From contig NZ_LSIJ01000014.1 in assembly GCF_001556185.1 (NCBI RefSeq), forward strand, positions 31,786-95,785: DNA of 64,000 nt, given 5' to 3'. The first letter of the stretch is position 1. Each line of letters opens with the position of its first letter. This stretch comes from Sphingomonas sp. CCH10-B3 (GTDB lineage Bacteria > Pseudomonadota > Alphaproteobacteria > Sphingomonadales > Sphingomonadaceae). The position numbers and the translations under genes were made by a program. Under the pieces are notes generated by a model. That model ran no database searches. It had not been told where the DNA came from and saw only the letters and a program-made list of their open reading frames with translations. This document shows, one piece after another, positions 34,031-42,410 of the stretch.

Positions 34031-34693
34031 TCACCCTTCGCCCAGATAATGGGATTGCGCGGCGTCGGTCGCGTTGATCGCAACCACAGCGCGCTTGCCT
34101 GGACGGCGACGGCGCGGGGTGCCGATCGCGATTACACGCTCAAGCATTTCCTGCCCTTCCGCCCACCAGCCGAGTCGGCTGTCGGCATTCAGATGGCCTT
34201 GTGCGCCGGCATTGACAAAATGGCTGCCCCAACTGCTCGCCAGCGCTGCCGCCCGGTCGATTTCGATCCACGGATCGTCGCTGCTCGCAACCAGGATCGA
34301 AGGAAAGGGCAGCCCTCGCTGTGGCGCCGGGCGGAAGCTGTGTAGTTCGGCGCGCGCGTCGGGCCGGTCGACATCGGGCGGCGCGACCAGCAGCGCACCG
34401 ACGACGCGCTTGGTGATCGCAGGATCGGCCAGTTCCGCCCACCACGCAACCGCCAGCACGCCCAGGCTGTGTGCGGCAAGTACCGTCGGCTGACCCACCG
34501 CGCGGATCGTCTGGTCGAGCTTGCTGACCCAGCCGTTGCGGTGCGGCCCTTGCCACATGCCGAGTTCGACCCGGACCGTGTCGAGGCGAGATTCTTCCCA
34601 CAACGTCTGCCAATGCGAGGGGCCCGAGCTGCCGAGCCCAGGAACTGTCAGAACGAGGGGGGGACTGCTGTCATCAAAGGGGACTTGTCGCAT
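34031..34693 (-). CDS. RBBP9/YdeN family alpha/beta hydrolase
   Basis: A 220-aa serine hydrolase-type protein. TVPGLGSSGPSHWQTLWE is the typical oxyanion-loop start of the RBBP9/YdeN family, AAHSLGVLA holds the nucleophilic Ser, and GAQGHLNADS near the C-terminus supplies the His. The start at 34693 (MRQVPFDD) is the first that gives a normal N-terminus. Substrate unknown. Confidence 0.88.
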   Translation of the reverse strand: MRQVPFDDSSPPLVLTVPGLGSSGPSHWQTLWEESRLDTVRVELGMWQGPHRNGWVSKLDQTIRAVGQPTVLAAHSLGVLAVAWWAELADPAITKRVVGALLVAPPDVDRPDARAELHSFRPAPQRGLPFPSILVASSDDPWIEIDRAAALASSWGSHFVNAGAQGHLNADSRLGWWAEGQEMLERVIAIGTPRRRRPGKRAVVAINATDAAQSHYLGEG

Positions 34694-34841
34694 GTTCCTT
34701 CTCCTGTGGCGATCGGTCGCAAGGGGGACGACGACTGAACGCGCAGGAGTGAGGTTATTCCTATTAAATCCATCGGCAATAGGCGTTGCGCCCAATCGAA
34801 GACGGCTTGCGGCAAGGCGATCGCGCGCGCAGGAGGGGGGC

Positions 34842-35594
34842 ATGGCGAAGGTCAGGATCGATCAGCTGATCGTCGAGCGCGGGCTCGCCGAAAGCCGTGC
34901 ACGGGCGCAGGCGCTGGTCATGGCGGGGCTCGTCTTCGTCGCCACCAGGCGCATCGACAAGCCGGGCCAGATGGTTGCCGATGATGCCGCCATCGACGTG
35001 CGCGGCCGCGATCATCCCTGGGTGTCACGCGGGGGCGTCAAGCTCGCGCACGGGCTCGACCATTTCGGCTGGGACGTGACGGGCGCGGTCGCGATCGACG
35101 TGGGGTCGTCGACCGGCGGCTTCACCGATGTCTTGCTGACGCGCGGCGCCGCGCGCGTCTATGCGGTCGACAGCGGCACCAACCAGCTCGCGTGGAAGCT
35201 GCGCGAGGATCCTCGCGTCATCGTCCACGAACAGACTAGCGCGCGGGTGCTGACGGCCGCGCATATTCCCGAGGCCGTCGATCTGATCGTCTGTGATGCA
35301 AGCTTCATCGGCCTTGCCAAGGTGCTGGCAGTGCCAATCGGCTTTGCCCGTCCCGGTGCAAGGTTGCTGGCGCTGATCAAGCCGCAGTTCGAGGCCGGGC
35401 GCGACGAAGTCGGGCGCGGTGGTGTCGTCCGCGATACGGCAGTGCACGCGCGCGTTTGCGCATCGGTCGCGGCCTGGCTCGAAAGCCTCGACTGGCGCGT
35501 CGCAGGCGTAGTGCCGAGCCCGATCACCGGCCCGGAAGGCAATGTGGAATTTCTGATCGCCGCAATTGCGCCCGACCCCGCACTGCAACAATAG
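34842..35594 (+). CDS. tlyA: TlyA family rRNA methyltransferase/putative haemolysin
   Basis: A 250-aa protein with an N-terminal S4 RNA-binding domain (RIDQLIVERGLAESRARAQA) and an FtsJ-like methyltransferase domain (VAIDVGSSTGGFTDVLL, VIVCD-like LIVCDASFIGL, ALIKPQFEAGR). TlyA in mycobacteria 2'-O-methylates 16S and 23S rRNA. The start is at 34842, behind AGGAGGGGGG. It is the first of a run of plus-strand genes leading to proC. Confidence 0.93.
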   Translation: MAKVRIDQLIVERGLAESRARAQALVMAGLVFVATRRIDKPGQMVADDAAIDVRGRDHPWVSRGGVKLAHGLDHFGWDVTGAVAIDVGSSTGGFTDVLLTRGAARVYAVDSGTNQLAWKLREDPRVIVHEQTSARVLTAAHIPEAVDLIVCDASFIGLAKVLAVPIGFARPGARLLALIKPQFEAGRDEVGRGGVVRDTAVHARVCASVAAWLESLDWRVAGVVPSPITGPEGNVEFLIAAIAPDPALQQ

Positions 35595-35694
35595 GCGATT
35601 ATCCGGATGCTCGGTCGCCCGGTTCGTGTCATAAGCGTGTCGATTTGGTGGCTCAGGCTCGTCCATCGCCTGAAACGGCCTTTACGGGGGTAAT

Positions 35695-36249
35695 GTGCGC
35701 GAAATTGCATCCAAGGGACAGTTGCGACTGGCCTTTTTACGCTGGGCGGTGGTGACTGTGCCATTTGTCCTGCTGCTCGGCTTCCTGTCCGCCCGCAGCG
35801 TTTCGGTCGGCTCGGCCAATCGTTGGTATGCAGCGCTTGCCAAGCCCGAGCTGACGCCCCCCGACTGGGCGTTTCCGGTGGCTTGGACCACCCTCTATGC
35901 CCTGCAAGGCATTGCGCTTGCCATGATCATTCATGCGCGGGGATCGAGCTGGCGGGTGCAGGCGATTATCGCTTTCCTCGTCCAGCTGGCGATCAACCTT
36001 GCCTGGTCGCCGATATTCTTCGGGCTGCACCGCGTGGTGCTGGCCGAAATCGTGATCGGCGCGATGTTCATTGCCGCGCTGGTGACGACGCTGTTGTTCG
36101 GGCGGATCCGGGCAGCGGCTGCGGCGCTGATGCTGCCATATCTGGCGTGGATCCTGTTCGCTGGCTATCTCACCTGGCAGATCGACCAGCTCAACCCGCA
36201 GGCGGAAACGCTTGCGCCCGGCGCATCGAGCACCCAGATACTCAATTGA
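35695..36249 (+). CDS. TspO/MBR family protein (copy 2)
   Basis: A 184-aa membrane protein with the TspO pattern WYAALAKPELTPPDWAFPVAWTTLYALQGIALA and NLAWSPIFFGLHRV. It has five helices and starts with GTG at 35695. The cytosolic ends differ from copy 1 at 26044: this one is about 20 aa longer, with an extra N-terminal basic stretch and a C-terminal tail. It is not in the photosynthesis operon but ahead of ubiK, so the two copies are probably regulated differently. Confidence 0.92.
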   Translation: MREIASKGQLRLAFLRWAVVTVPFVLLLGFLSARSVSVGSANRWYAALAKPELTPPDWAFPVAWTTLYALQGIALAMIIHARGSSWRVQAIIAFLVQLAINLAWSPIFFGLHRVVLAEIVIGAMFIAALVTTLLFGRIRAAAAALMLPYLAWILFAGYLTWQIDQLNPQAETLAPGASSTQILN

Positions 36250-36270
36250 AATTTCCGGGACCCGACCAAG

Positions 36271-36522
36271 ATGCAAACTGAAAACCGCCTGTTCGATGAT
36301 CTTGCCAAGCTGCTCAACGGCGCCGCCGGCACGATTGCCGGCATGGGCCGCGAAGCCGAGGCAAGCGCGAAGGCGCATGCACGCGAATGGATCGGCGGGC
36401 TCGATTTCGTCAGCCGCGACGAATTCGAAGCAGTGAAGGCAATGGCCGCCGCCGCTCGCGATGAGGCCGAGGCGCTGCGCGCGCGGCTCGACGCGCTCGA
36501 AGCTGCGAACGCGGCCAGCTGA
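36271..36522 (+). CDS. ubiK: Ubiquinone biosynthesis accessory factor UbiK (YqiC/BMFP family)
   Basis: An 83-aa coiled-coil protein. It starts MQTENRLFDDLAKLLNGAAG, and the second half (FVSRDEFEAVKAMAAAARDEAEALRARLDALEA) is the trimeric coiled coil typical of the family. UbiK assists the aerobic Ubi complex. It lies 21 bp after the second TspO gene. Confidence 0.9.
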   Translation: MQTENRLFDDLAKLLNGAAGTIAGMGREAEASAKAHAREWIGGLDFVSRDEFEAVKAMAAAARDEAEALRARLDALEAANAAS

Positions 36523-36628
36523 GCGCCTTTTCCACAGCTTTCTGGGGCAAGCCCGCGCGATCGCTCTTGCCGCGCGCGGACGGCCTTGCCACGCCTGCGG
36601 TCGAGTGAAGTTAAGGACATGTTGACCG

Positions 36629-37132
36629 ATGCTGAGTGAAGTGGACGACGACCGCGACGACGCCGCGCCGATCGACATGCTCGAAAGCTATTACGCCGCG
36701 CATGGCTGGAATTTCGATCGCCAGGATGACGAGATTGTTGCCCAAGTGAAGGGCAGCTGGACCGAATATGAACTGCGCGCGCTGTGGCGCGAAGAGGACA
36801 GCGTCCTCCAGTTCCTCGCTTTCCCCGACATCCGCGTTACCGACGAACGCCGCAGCGCCATCTATGAAGCGATTGGGCTGATCAACGAACAGCTGTGGGT
36901 CGGCCATTTCGAACTGTGGTCGACGAGCGGCATCCTGCTCTATCGCCACGCGGCGATGATCGACGGCAGCGACGGTGGCACAATGTCGCTTGCCGCTGCC
37001 GAACTGGTGATCGAATCGGCGATCGACGAGTGCGAGCGCTTCTACCCCGTGTTCCAGTTCGTGCTGTGGGGCGGCAAGAGCCCAAAGGACGCCCTTGCAG
37101 CGGCGCTCACCGAAACTCAGGGCGAAGCATGA
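36629..37132 (+). CDS. YbjN domain-containing protein
   Basis: A 167-aa acidic soluble protein of the YbjN family, recognised from DMLESYYAAHGWNFDRQDDE ... IYEAIGLINEQLWVGHFELW and its usual place upstream of proC. Biochemical role unknown; these proteins have a type III secretion chaperone-like fold. Expected length. It is followed 10 bp later by proC. Confidence 0.88.
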   Translation: MLSEVDDDRDDAAPIDMLESYYAAHGWNFDRQDDEIVAQVKGSWTEYELRALWREEDSVLQFLAFPDIRVTDERRSAIYEAIGLINEQLWVGHFELWSTSGILLYRHAAMIDGSDGGTMSLAAAELVIESAIDECERFYPVFQFVLWGGKSPKDALAAALTETQGEA

Positions 37133-37142
37133 CGGTCGGCGC

Positions 37143-37937
37143 GTGATCCGCCGCCTCTGGCTGGTCGGCTGCGGCAACATGGCGGGCGCCATGCTGCGCC
37201 AGTGGCTGGCCAGCGGCACGCTGGCAGCGGCGGATGTGGTGGTCGCCAATCGCACCGACCGCGACTTGCCACCGGGGGTGGCGCAGGGGCGCGCCTTTCC
37301 CGAAGGGCCGCTGCCCGACGCGGTACTGCTGGCCATGAAGCCGCAGCAGATCGATGAGGTCGCCGCACGGCATGGCGCGGCAATCGCCGGTGTACCGCTC
37401 CTGATTTCGATTTTGGCGGGGGTGGAGGAAGCTGCCGTTGCGCGGCGCTTCGGTGCCGGGGCGATCGTGCGGGCGATGCCCAATCTGCCGGTCGGGATCG
37501 GCAAGGGCGTAGTGGCGTTGCACAGCGACTCCGCCCCAGCACCGGTTCGGGCGGATGTTGCCGCGCTAATGGCGCCGCTGGGCTTGGTCGAATGGGTCGC
37601 GCCCGATTTGTTCGATGCCGTCACCGCGCTGGCGGGGAGTGGGCCGGGGTTCCTCTATCGCTATATCGACGCGATGACGGCTGCGGGGGCGGCGATCGGC
37701 ATTCCTGCTGATCAGGCGGCACGGCTCGCGCTCGCGACGGTCGAGGGGTCGGCACTGCTGGCGGCTGCGGCCGATGCGCCGCCGGCGGTGCTCGCCGATC
37801 GCGTCGCCAGCCCCGGCGGATCGACGCGCAAGGGGCTGGATGTGCTCGATCGCGACGCTGCGCTGGTCCGGCTGCTCACCGAGACGCTCGAAGCCGCCAC
37901 CGCGCGCAATGCTGAAATGGCGGCGGCGGCGCGTTAG
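37143..37937 (+). CDS. proC: Pyrroline-5-carboxylate reductase
   Basis: NAD(P)H-dependent last step of proline synthesis. It is 264 aa from a GTG at 37143 (VIRRLWLVGCGNMAGAML, the Rossmann GxGNMA motif). Signature features: LLAMKPQQI, RAMPNLPVGIGKG and the C-terminal VASPGGSTRKGLDVL. The frame is open further upstream, but only the GTG start avoids overlap with ybjN. It converges on the MarR gene with a 4-base overlap. Confidence 0.95.
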   Translation: MIRRLWLVGCGNMAGAMLRQWLASGTLAAADVVVANRTDRDLPPGVAQGRAFPEGPLPDAVLLAMKPQQIDEVAARHGAAIAGVPLLISILAGVEEAAVARRFGAGAIVRAMPNLPVGIGKGVVALHSDSAPAPVRADVAALMAPLGLVEWVAPDLFDAVTALAGSGPGFLYRYIDAMTAAGAAIGIPADQAARLALATVEGSALLAAAADAPPAVLADRVASPGGSTRKGLDVLDRDAALVRLLTETLEAATARNAEMAAAAR

Positions 37938-38413
37938 CCGAGCGTCGCCACCAACCTTTTCTGCTCGGGCGACATCAACCCGTCGAGCACGGCCCAGAAC
38001 CCGCCGACCGCGCCTTGCCCCGCGCTCGCATAGGCGCTCGCCAGCGTGCTGCGCATGCGTTCGAACAAATCGCCTTCCAGCGCTGCGCCCGCGTCGGTGA
38101 GCCGCAACAGCCGCTGGCGTCGGTCTTGCACGCCGGGCCGGATCTCGACCAGGGCGCGCTCGCCAAGCTCGGTCAGCACGCGCCCAAGCGATTGCTTGGT
38201 CACGCCGAGAAAACCCAGCAATTGCGTCACCGTCAGGTCGGGCTTGCGCGCGATGAAATAGAGCGCCCGGGCGTGCGCGCGCCCCAATCCATGCGCGTCG
38301 AGCGTCGCATCGATCGCCCGCAGCAGCGCAGCATGGCCGAAGACCATCAGCTCGATCCCGCGCCGCACTTCGGCTTCGCGCAGAAACAGGGCAGAGGCAG
38401 CGGGGGTGGTCAT
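37934..38413 (-). CDS. MarR family transcriptional regulator
   Basis: A 159-aa winged-helix protein (ALYFIARKPDLTVTQLLGFLGVTKQSLGRVLTELGERALVEIRP, then the wing DRRQRLLRLTDAG). It is divergent from ilvE with a 67-bp gap that could hold both promoters, so it may control ilvE or itself. The start at 38413 gives the normal length; the frame is open further but would run through the ilvE promoter. Confidence 0.9.
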   Translation of the reverse strand: MTTPAASALFLREAEVRRGIELMVFGHAALLRAIDATLDAHGLGRAHARALYFIARKPDLTVTQLLGFLGVTKQSLGRVLTELGERALVEIRPGVQDRRQRLLRLTDAGAALEGDLFERMRSTLASAYASAGQGAVGGFWAVLDGLMSPEQKRLVATLG

Positions 38414-38480
38414 GTTGCCGAGATTGGCGGGTTCGCCTAAGGGGTCAAGCCTTCCGAACAAAATCGCGCTGGTGACCCAT

Positions 38481-39602
38481 ATGCTTGACACCCCTTCAGC
38501 CGCAGGCGACGCCCCCGGCGCGACCCGTTTTTCGATTGCGCAGCACCCCGCGCCGACGCCTGCCGACGCGCGCGACAGCCTCATCGAGAATCCTGGTTTC
38601 GGACGCGTGTTCACCGACCACATGATCACGATCCGCTATAGCGAGGGGCAGGGCTGGCACAGTGCGACGATCGGCCCGCGTCAGCCCTTGTCGTTCGATC
38701 CATCGACAGCAGTGCTGCATTATGCGCAGGAAATTTTTGAAGGCATGAAGGCGTACCGCCTCGACGACGGCGGTACCGCGCTGTTCCGGCCCGACGCCAA
38801 TGCCGCGCGCTTCCGCGCCTCGGCCGAGCGCATGGCGATGGCGCCGCTGCCTGAGGCGATGTTCGTCGATGCGGTAAAGGCGCTGGTCCGTGCCGAACGT
38901 GAGTGGATTCCGACCGTGCCGGGCGGTGCGCTCTATCTGCGCCCGTTCATGATCGCGAGCGAAGTGTTCCTCGGCGTGAAGCCGTCCGCCGACTATATTT
39001 TCGCCGTGATTGCCTCATCGGTCGGCGCCTATTTCAAGGGCGAGGCACCCGCCGTGTCGCTGTGGGTTTCGACCGATTATACGCGCGCGGCTCCGGGTGG
39101 AACGGGCGCGGCGAAATGTGGTGGCAATTACGCGGCCAGCCTGATCGCGCAGGCAGAAGCGACGCGGCGCGGCCACGATCAGGTGCTGTTCCTCGATGCA
39201 GTCGAGCGCCGCTGGATCGAGGAACTGGGCGGCATGAACATCTTCTTCGTGTTCGACGATGGCTCGCTGCTGACGCCACCGCTCGGCGGCACGATCCTGC
39301 CCGGCATTACGCGCGATTCGCTGATCACGCTGGCGCGCGACCGTGGCCTTGCCGTCCGCGAGGCGCCGTATGCGATCGATCAGGCGCGCGATGATGCGCG
39401 CAGTGGCCGACTCGTTGAGGCCTTCGCCTGCGGCACCGCGGCCGTGGTTACCTCGATCGGATCGATGACCTTGGGTGACGATCGCTTCGTGATCGGCAGC
39501 GGCGGCCCGGGGCAAGTGACCGGCGCGCTGCGGTCAGCACTCGTCGATGTCCAGCTCGGCCGCGCGCCTGACCCCTATGGCTGGCACGTTCGGCTCGATT
39601 GA
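38481..39602 (+). CDS. ilvE: Branched-chain amino acid aminotransferase
   Basis: PLP enzyme that transfers amino groups between glutamate and the keto acids of Val, Leu and Ile. It is 373 aa from the ATG at 38481, a length typical of the larger (BCAT II-like) branch. The PLP lysine is in GGTGAAKCGGNYA, and QEIFEGMKAYR and GGMNIFFVFDDG are family signatures. The upstream in-frame ATG at 38406 would overlap the divergent MarR gene and was rejected. Confidence 0.95.
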   Translation: MLDTPSAAGDAPGATRFSIAQHPAPTPADARDSLIENPGFGRVFTDHMITIRYSEGQGWHSATIGPRQPLSFDPSTAVLHYAQEIFEGMKAYRLDDGGTALFRPDANAARFRASAERMAMAPLPEAMFVDAVKALVRAEREWIPTVPGGALYLRPFMIASEVFLGVKPSADYIFAVIASSVGAYFKGEAPAVSLWVSTDYTRAAPGGTGAAKCGGNYAASLIAQAEATRRGHDQVLFLDAVERRWIEELGGMNIFFVFDDGSLLTPPLGGTILPGITRDSLITLARDRGLAVREAPYAIDQARDDARSGRLVEAFACGTAAVVTSIGSMTLGDDRFVIGSGGPGQVTGALRSALVDVQLGRAPDPYGWHVRLD

Positions 39603-39666
39603 GCGATGCGGGCGAAGAGGGGGCTTTTCACGCGCGGCAGGCTCGCTTAAGGGCACCGGCTCGCGT

Positions 39667-39741
39667 TGGGGCGTCGCCAAGCGGTAAGGCAGCGGCTTTT
39701 GGTGCCGCCATTCCCAGGTTCGAATCCTGGCGCCCCAGCCA
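39667..39741 (+). tRNA. tRNA-Gln (anticodon TTG)
   Basis: Complete cloverleaf. Acceptor TGGGGCG (39667-39673) pairs with CGCCCCA (39731-39737), followed by discriminator G and an encoded CCA (39739-39741). The anticodon stem GCGGC/GCCGC encloses the loop TTTTGGT, anticodon TTG. The T arm is CCAGG-TTCGAAT-CCTGG. It lies between ilvE and a methyltransferase gene. Confidence 0.96.
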
Positions 39742-39789
39742 CCGCCTTTGTCTGCTGGTCGATTTTCGGCGCGAGGGGCGCATGACGTC

Positions 39790-40491
39790 ATGACAGGATG
39801 GGACGCATCGGCCGCTGCCTGGATCGCCGATCAGGCAGGCGGGGGTGACGAGACGCGGCGCTATGTGCTCGACGCGCCGATGCTCGCGGCGGCACATGGC
39901 CACGCCCGCGCGCTCGATGTCGGCTGCGGCGAGGGACGCTTCTGCCGGATGCTGCGCGCCAGAGGGATCGGGGCAGTCGGCATCGACCCGACCGAAGGAC
40001 TGATCGCCGAAGCCCGCCGCCGCGACCCAGCGGGCGATTATCGACTCGGTCGCGCCGAGGCGCTCGACTTCCCCGACGCGGCCTTTGATCTGGTCGTCAG
40101 CTATTTGAGCCTGATCGACATTCCCGACGCGACGGCGGCAATCGCCGAGATGGTGCGCGTGCTTGCGCCCGGCGGCACGTTGCTGATCGCTAACCTGTCG
40201 AGCTTCGCGACCGCTGGCATGGGCGCCCATGCCGGCTGGACCGACATGCCCGACGGCAGCCGCCGCTTCGTGATCGACGATTATCTGAGCGAACGCGCCG
40301 ATTGGGCCGAATGGCGCGGCATCCGCATCCACAACTGGCACCGGCCGTTGAGTTTCTACATGCAGGCACTGCTGGGCCACGGGCTGAAGCTGCGCCTATT
40401 CGACGAGCCCGATTTCACTGGCCCACCCGAGCGTGCGGCGCATTATGCGCGCGTCCCCTGGGCGATGATGATGGTCTGGCAAAAGGCCTAG
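39790..40491 (+). CDS. Class I SAM-dependent methyltransferase
   Basis: A 233-aa methyltransferase with motif I ALDVGCGEGRFCRML, the acidic strand GIDPTEGL, the motif II-like FDLVVSYLSLIDI and the motif III-like VLAPGGTLLIANL. Small-molecule type (UbiE/BioC-like), substrate unknown. The start at 39790 (MTGWDASAAAW) follows the tRNA by 48 bp. It converges on the antiporter gene with a 4-base overlap. Confidence 0.88.
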   Translation: MTGWDASAAAWIADQAGGGDETRRYVLDAPMLAAAHGHARALDVGCGEGRFCRMLRARGIGAVGIDPTEGLIAEARRRDPAGDYRLGRAEALDFPDAAFDLVVSYLSLIDIPDATAAIAEMVRVLAPGGTLLIANLSSFATAGMGAHAGWTDMPDGSRRFVIDDYLSERADWAEWRGIRIHNWHRPLSFYMQALLGHGLKLRLFDEPDFTGPPERAAHYARVPWAMMMVWQKA

Positions 40492-42260
40492 GGGCGGCGG
40501 GCGGTCGTCCGGGTCAGCCGCGGCGTGCGGTCGATCCCTGCCGCCAGCTTGATCTCCTGCCGCAACTGGTCGCGCTTCTCGTGAATCGACGCGATCACTG
40601 GCCCGATCGCAACGCCAAGGTCGGCGAGGACCGCCTCAGCGAGCTGGAGCGAGCTTTCGAGCGTCTCCGGCACCGCATCGGTCGCACCGGCGGCATAAAG
40701 CTCGGCGGCGTGATCGACATCGCGGGCGCGCGCGATGATCGCCAGATTGGGCACCCAGCCGCGCACGCGTCGGGTCAGCCGCACCGTCAGCACCGGATCG
40801 TCCATCGTCAGGATCAGCGCGTCGGCCTTGCCGAGATTGAGCCGGTCGACCAGTTCGGTCCGGGCGACATCGCCGTAGATGACGGGAAAACCGTCCTTGC
40901 GCGCGGCTGTAACTGCGTCGATGTCGGCCTCCACCGCGACGAAGCGTTTTCCATGCGCCTGCAGCATTTCCGCAACCATATGCCCGACGCGACCGAAACC
41001 GATGATGACCGTGCCGGGGCCTTCGGTCGGGATCTGCGCTTCGGGCGCATCGCCGCCTTCGCGCCGCTCGATCAGCTTCGCCGACAGCCGCCCGAGCGCC
41101 GCGAGCAGCGGCGTGATCGTCAGGCCGATCGCCGTCACCGTCTGCCAGAAACCGGCGGTGCTCGGCAGGATCAGCCCCGCTTGCACCGCGACACCAAGCA
41201 CGATCAGCGTGGTTTCGGACGGGCTCGCCATCAGCACGCCGGTTTCGGCGGCAACCGGCGTGCGCTGGCCGCGCAGCCGCAGCAGGCCGAACGTCACCAG
41301 CGCCTTGATCGCAACCACGCTGGCGACGCCGAGCAGCAGCGCCCCCCAGTTCTGCAGGATTTGCGGCAAGTCGAGTCCCATGCCGACGGTGATCAGGAAC
41401 ACGCCGAGCGCAAGGCCCCGGAACGGTTCGGTGATCACTTCGACTTCGCTGCGGTAATCGGTCTCGGCGATCAGCAACCCGGCGAGCAGCGCGCCGACGA
41501 TCGGCGACAATCCGACCGAACTGGTCGCAAGGCTGGCAACGATCACCACCAGCAGCGCGGCGGCGAGGAACAGCTCGGGGCTCTTGGTACGCGCGGCCTG
41601 CGCGAACAAGCGGGGGAGCAGCACACGTCCGCCGACGAACATCACGGCGACGGTCAGCAGTCCGCCGCCGAACAGCGACATGATCGCCCAGCCATCGCCG
41701 CCCGACTGGCCGGGCGCGAGCGCGGCCAGCGCGAACAGCAGCGGGACTAGCGCGAGGTCTTCGAACAATAGCATCGCGAACGCGGCGCGGCCGACGGGGC
41801 TGTGCGCGCCGACGATCGGCACCACCAGCGCCGTCGACGACAGCGCAAGCGCAAGGCCAAGCGCAATCGCGCCGGGCCACGGCTGGCCGATCAGGTGTAT
41901 CGCCAGCGCGATCATCAACCCCGATCCGATCAGTTCGGCGGCTCCCACGCCGAACACATCGGCGCGCATGCTCCACAGCCGCTTGAACGACAGCTCGAGC
42001 CCGATCGAGAACAACAGCAACACGATGCCGAACTCGGCGAACGGCTCGATCGCCTCGCGGTCGGAGATCGTGAAATTGTAAAGCCACGGATAGTGCGCGA
42101 CCAGCCGGCCAAGCCCCGACGGGCCTACCAGCGCACCGACCAGGATAAAGCCGATGACAGGGCTCACCTTGGCGCGCGCGAACGCCGGAATGACGATCCC
42201 TGCCGCGCCAAGAATGACAAGCGCGTCGGAAAAGCCCGTGTTATTCAATTCCAGCGCCAT
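40488..42260 (-). CDS. CPA2 family monovalent cation:proton antiporter with TrkA-N domain
   Basis: A 590-aa membrane protein of the KefB/YbaL type: about 12 helices of the Na+/H+ exchanger fold (SDALVILGAAGIVIPAFAR at the start), then a cytosolic NAD-binding RCK/TrkA-N domain (TVIIGFGRVGHMVAEML), and a C-terminal region ending in a basic tail. Probably K+ or Na+ efflux coupled to H+. The start at 42260 is chosen over one 24 bp upstream, which gives an odd basic leader. Confidence 0.9.
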   Translation of the reverse strand: MALELNNTGFSDALVILGAAGIVIPAFARAKVSPVIGFILVGALVGPSGLGRLVAHYPWLYNFTISDREAIEPFAEFGIVLLLFSIGLELSFKRLWSMRADVFGVGAAELIGSGLMIALAIHLIGQPWPGAIALGLALALSSTALVVPIVGAHSPVGRAAFAMLLFEDLALVPLLFALAALAPGQSGGDGWAIMSLFGGGLLTVAVMFVGGRVLLPRLFAQAARTKSPELFLAAALLVVIVASLATSSVGLSPIVGALLAGLLIAETDYRSEVEVITEPFRGLALGVFLITVGMGLDLPQILQNWGALLLGVASVVAIKALVTFGLLRLRGQRTPVAAETGVLMASPSETTLIVLGVAVQAGLILPSTAGFWQTVTAIGLTITPLLAALGRLSAKLIERREGGDAPEAQIPTEGPGTVIIGFGRVGHMVAEMLQAHGKRFVAVEADIDAVTAARKDGFPVIYGDVARTELVDRLNLGKADALILTMDDPVLTVRLTRRVRGWVPNLAIIARARDVDHAAELYAAGATDAVPETLESSLQLAEAVLADLGVAIGPVIASIHEKRDQLRQEIKLAAGIDRTPRLTRTTARRP

Positions 42261-42286
42261 GGCTTTGCCTAACGCACGGCGCACGA

Positions 42287-42385
42287 CTTGTCAGCCGAAA
42301 GGGCGGCGAAACCGTCCATCCCTCGACGCTCGCTCTGTTCCAAGAGCTTGGCCTGCTCGATGCGGTGCTGCGCCGCGTCGCCGAT
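42287..42385 (+). pseudogene. Relic fragment of an FAD-dependent monooxygenase gene
   Basis: The short gap between the antiporter and icd translates in one plus-strand frame as LVSRKGGETVHPSTLALFQE followed by LGLLDAVLRRVAD. This matches the segment after the first beta-strand of PHBH/UbiH-type flavin monooxygenases (consensus-like RDFRGDTVHPSTLxLFxELGLLD). The GxGxxG dinucleotide-binding part upstream and everything downstream are missing, and there is no start codon. I read it as the remnant of a deleted gene. Recognition is from memory of the family. Confidence 0.6.
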
Positions 42386-42410
42386 TGCCGAGCGACGCGG
42401 CGCGGCGGGA

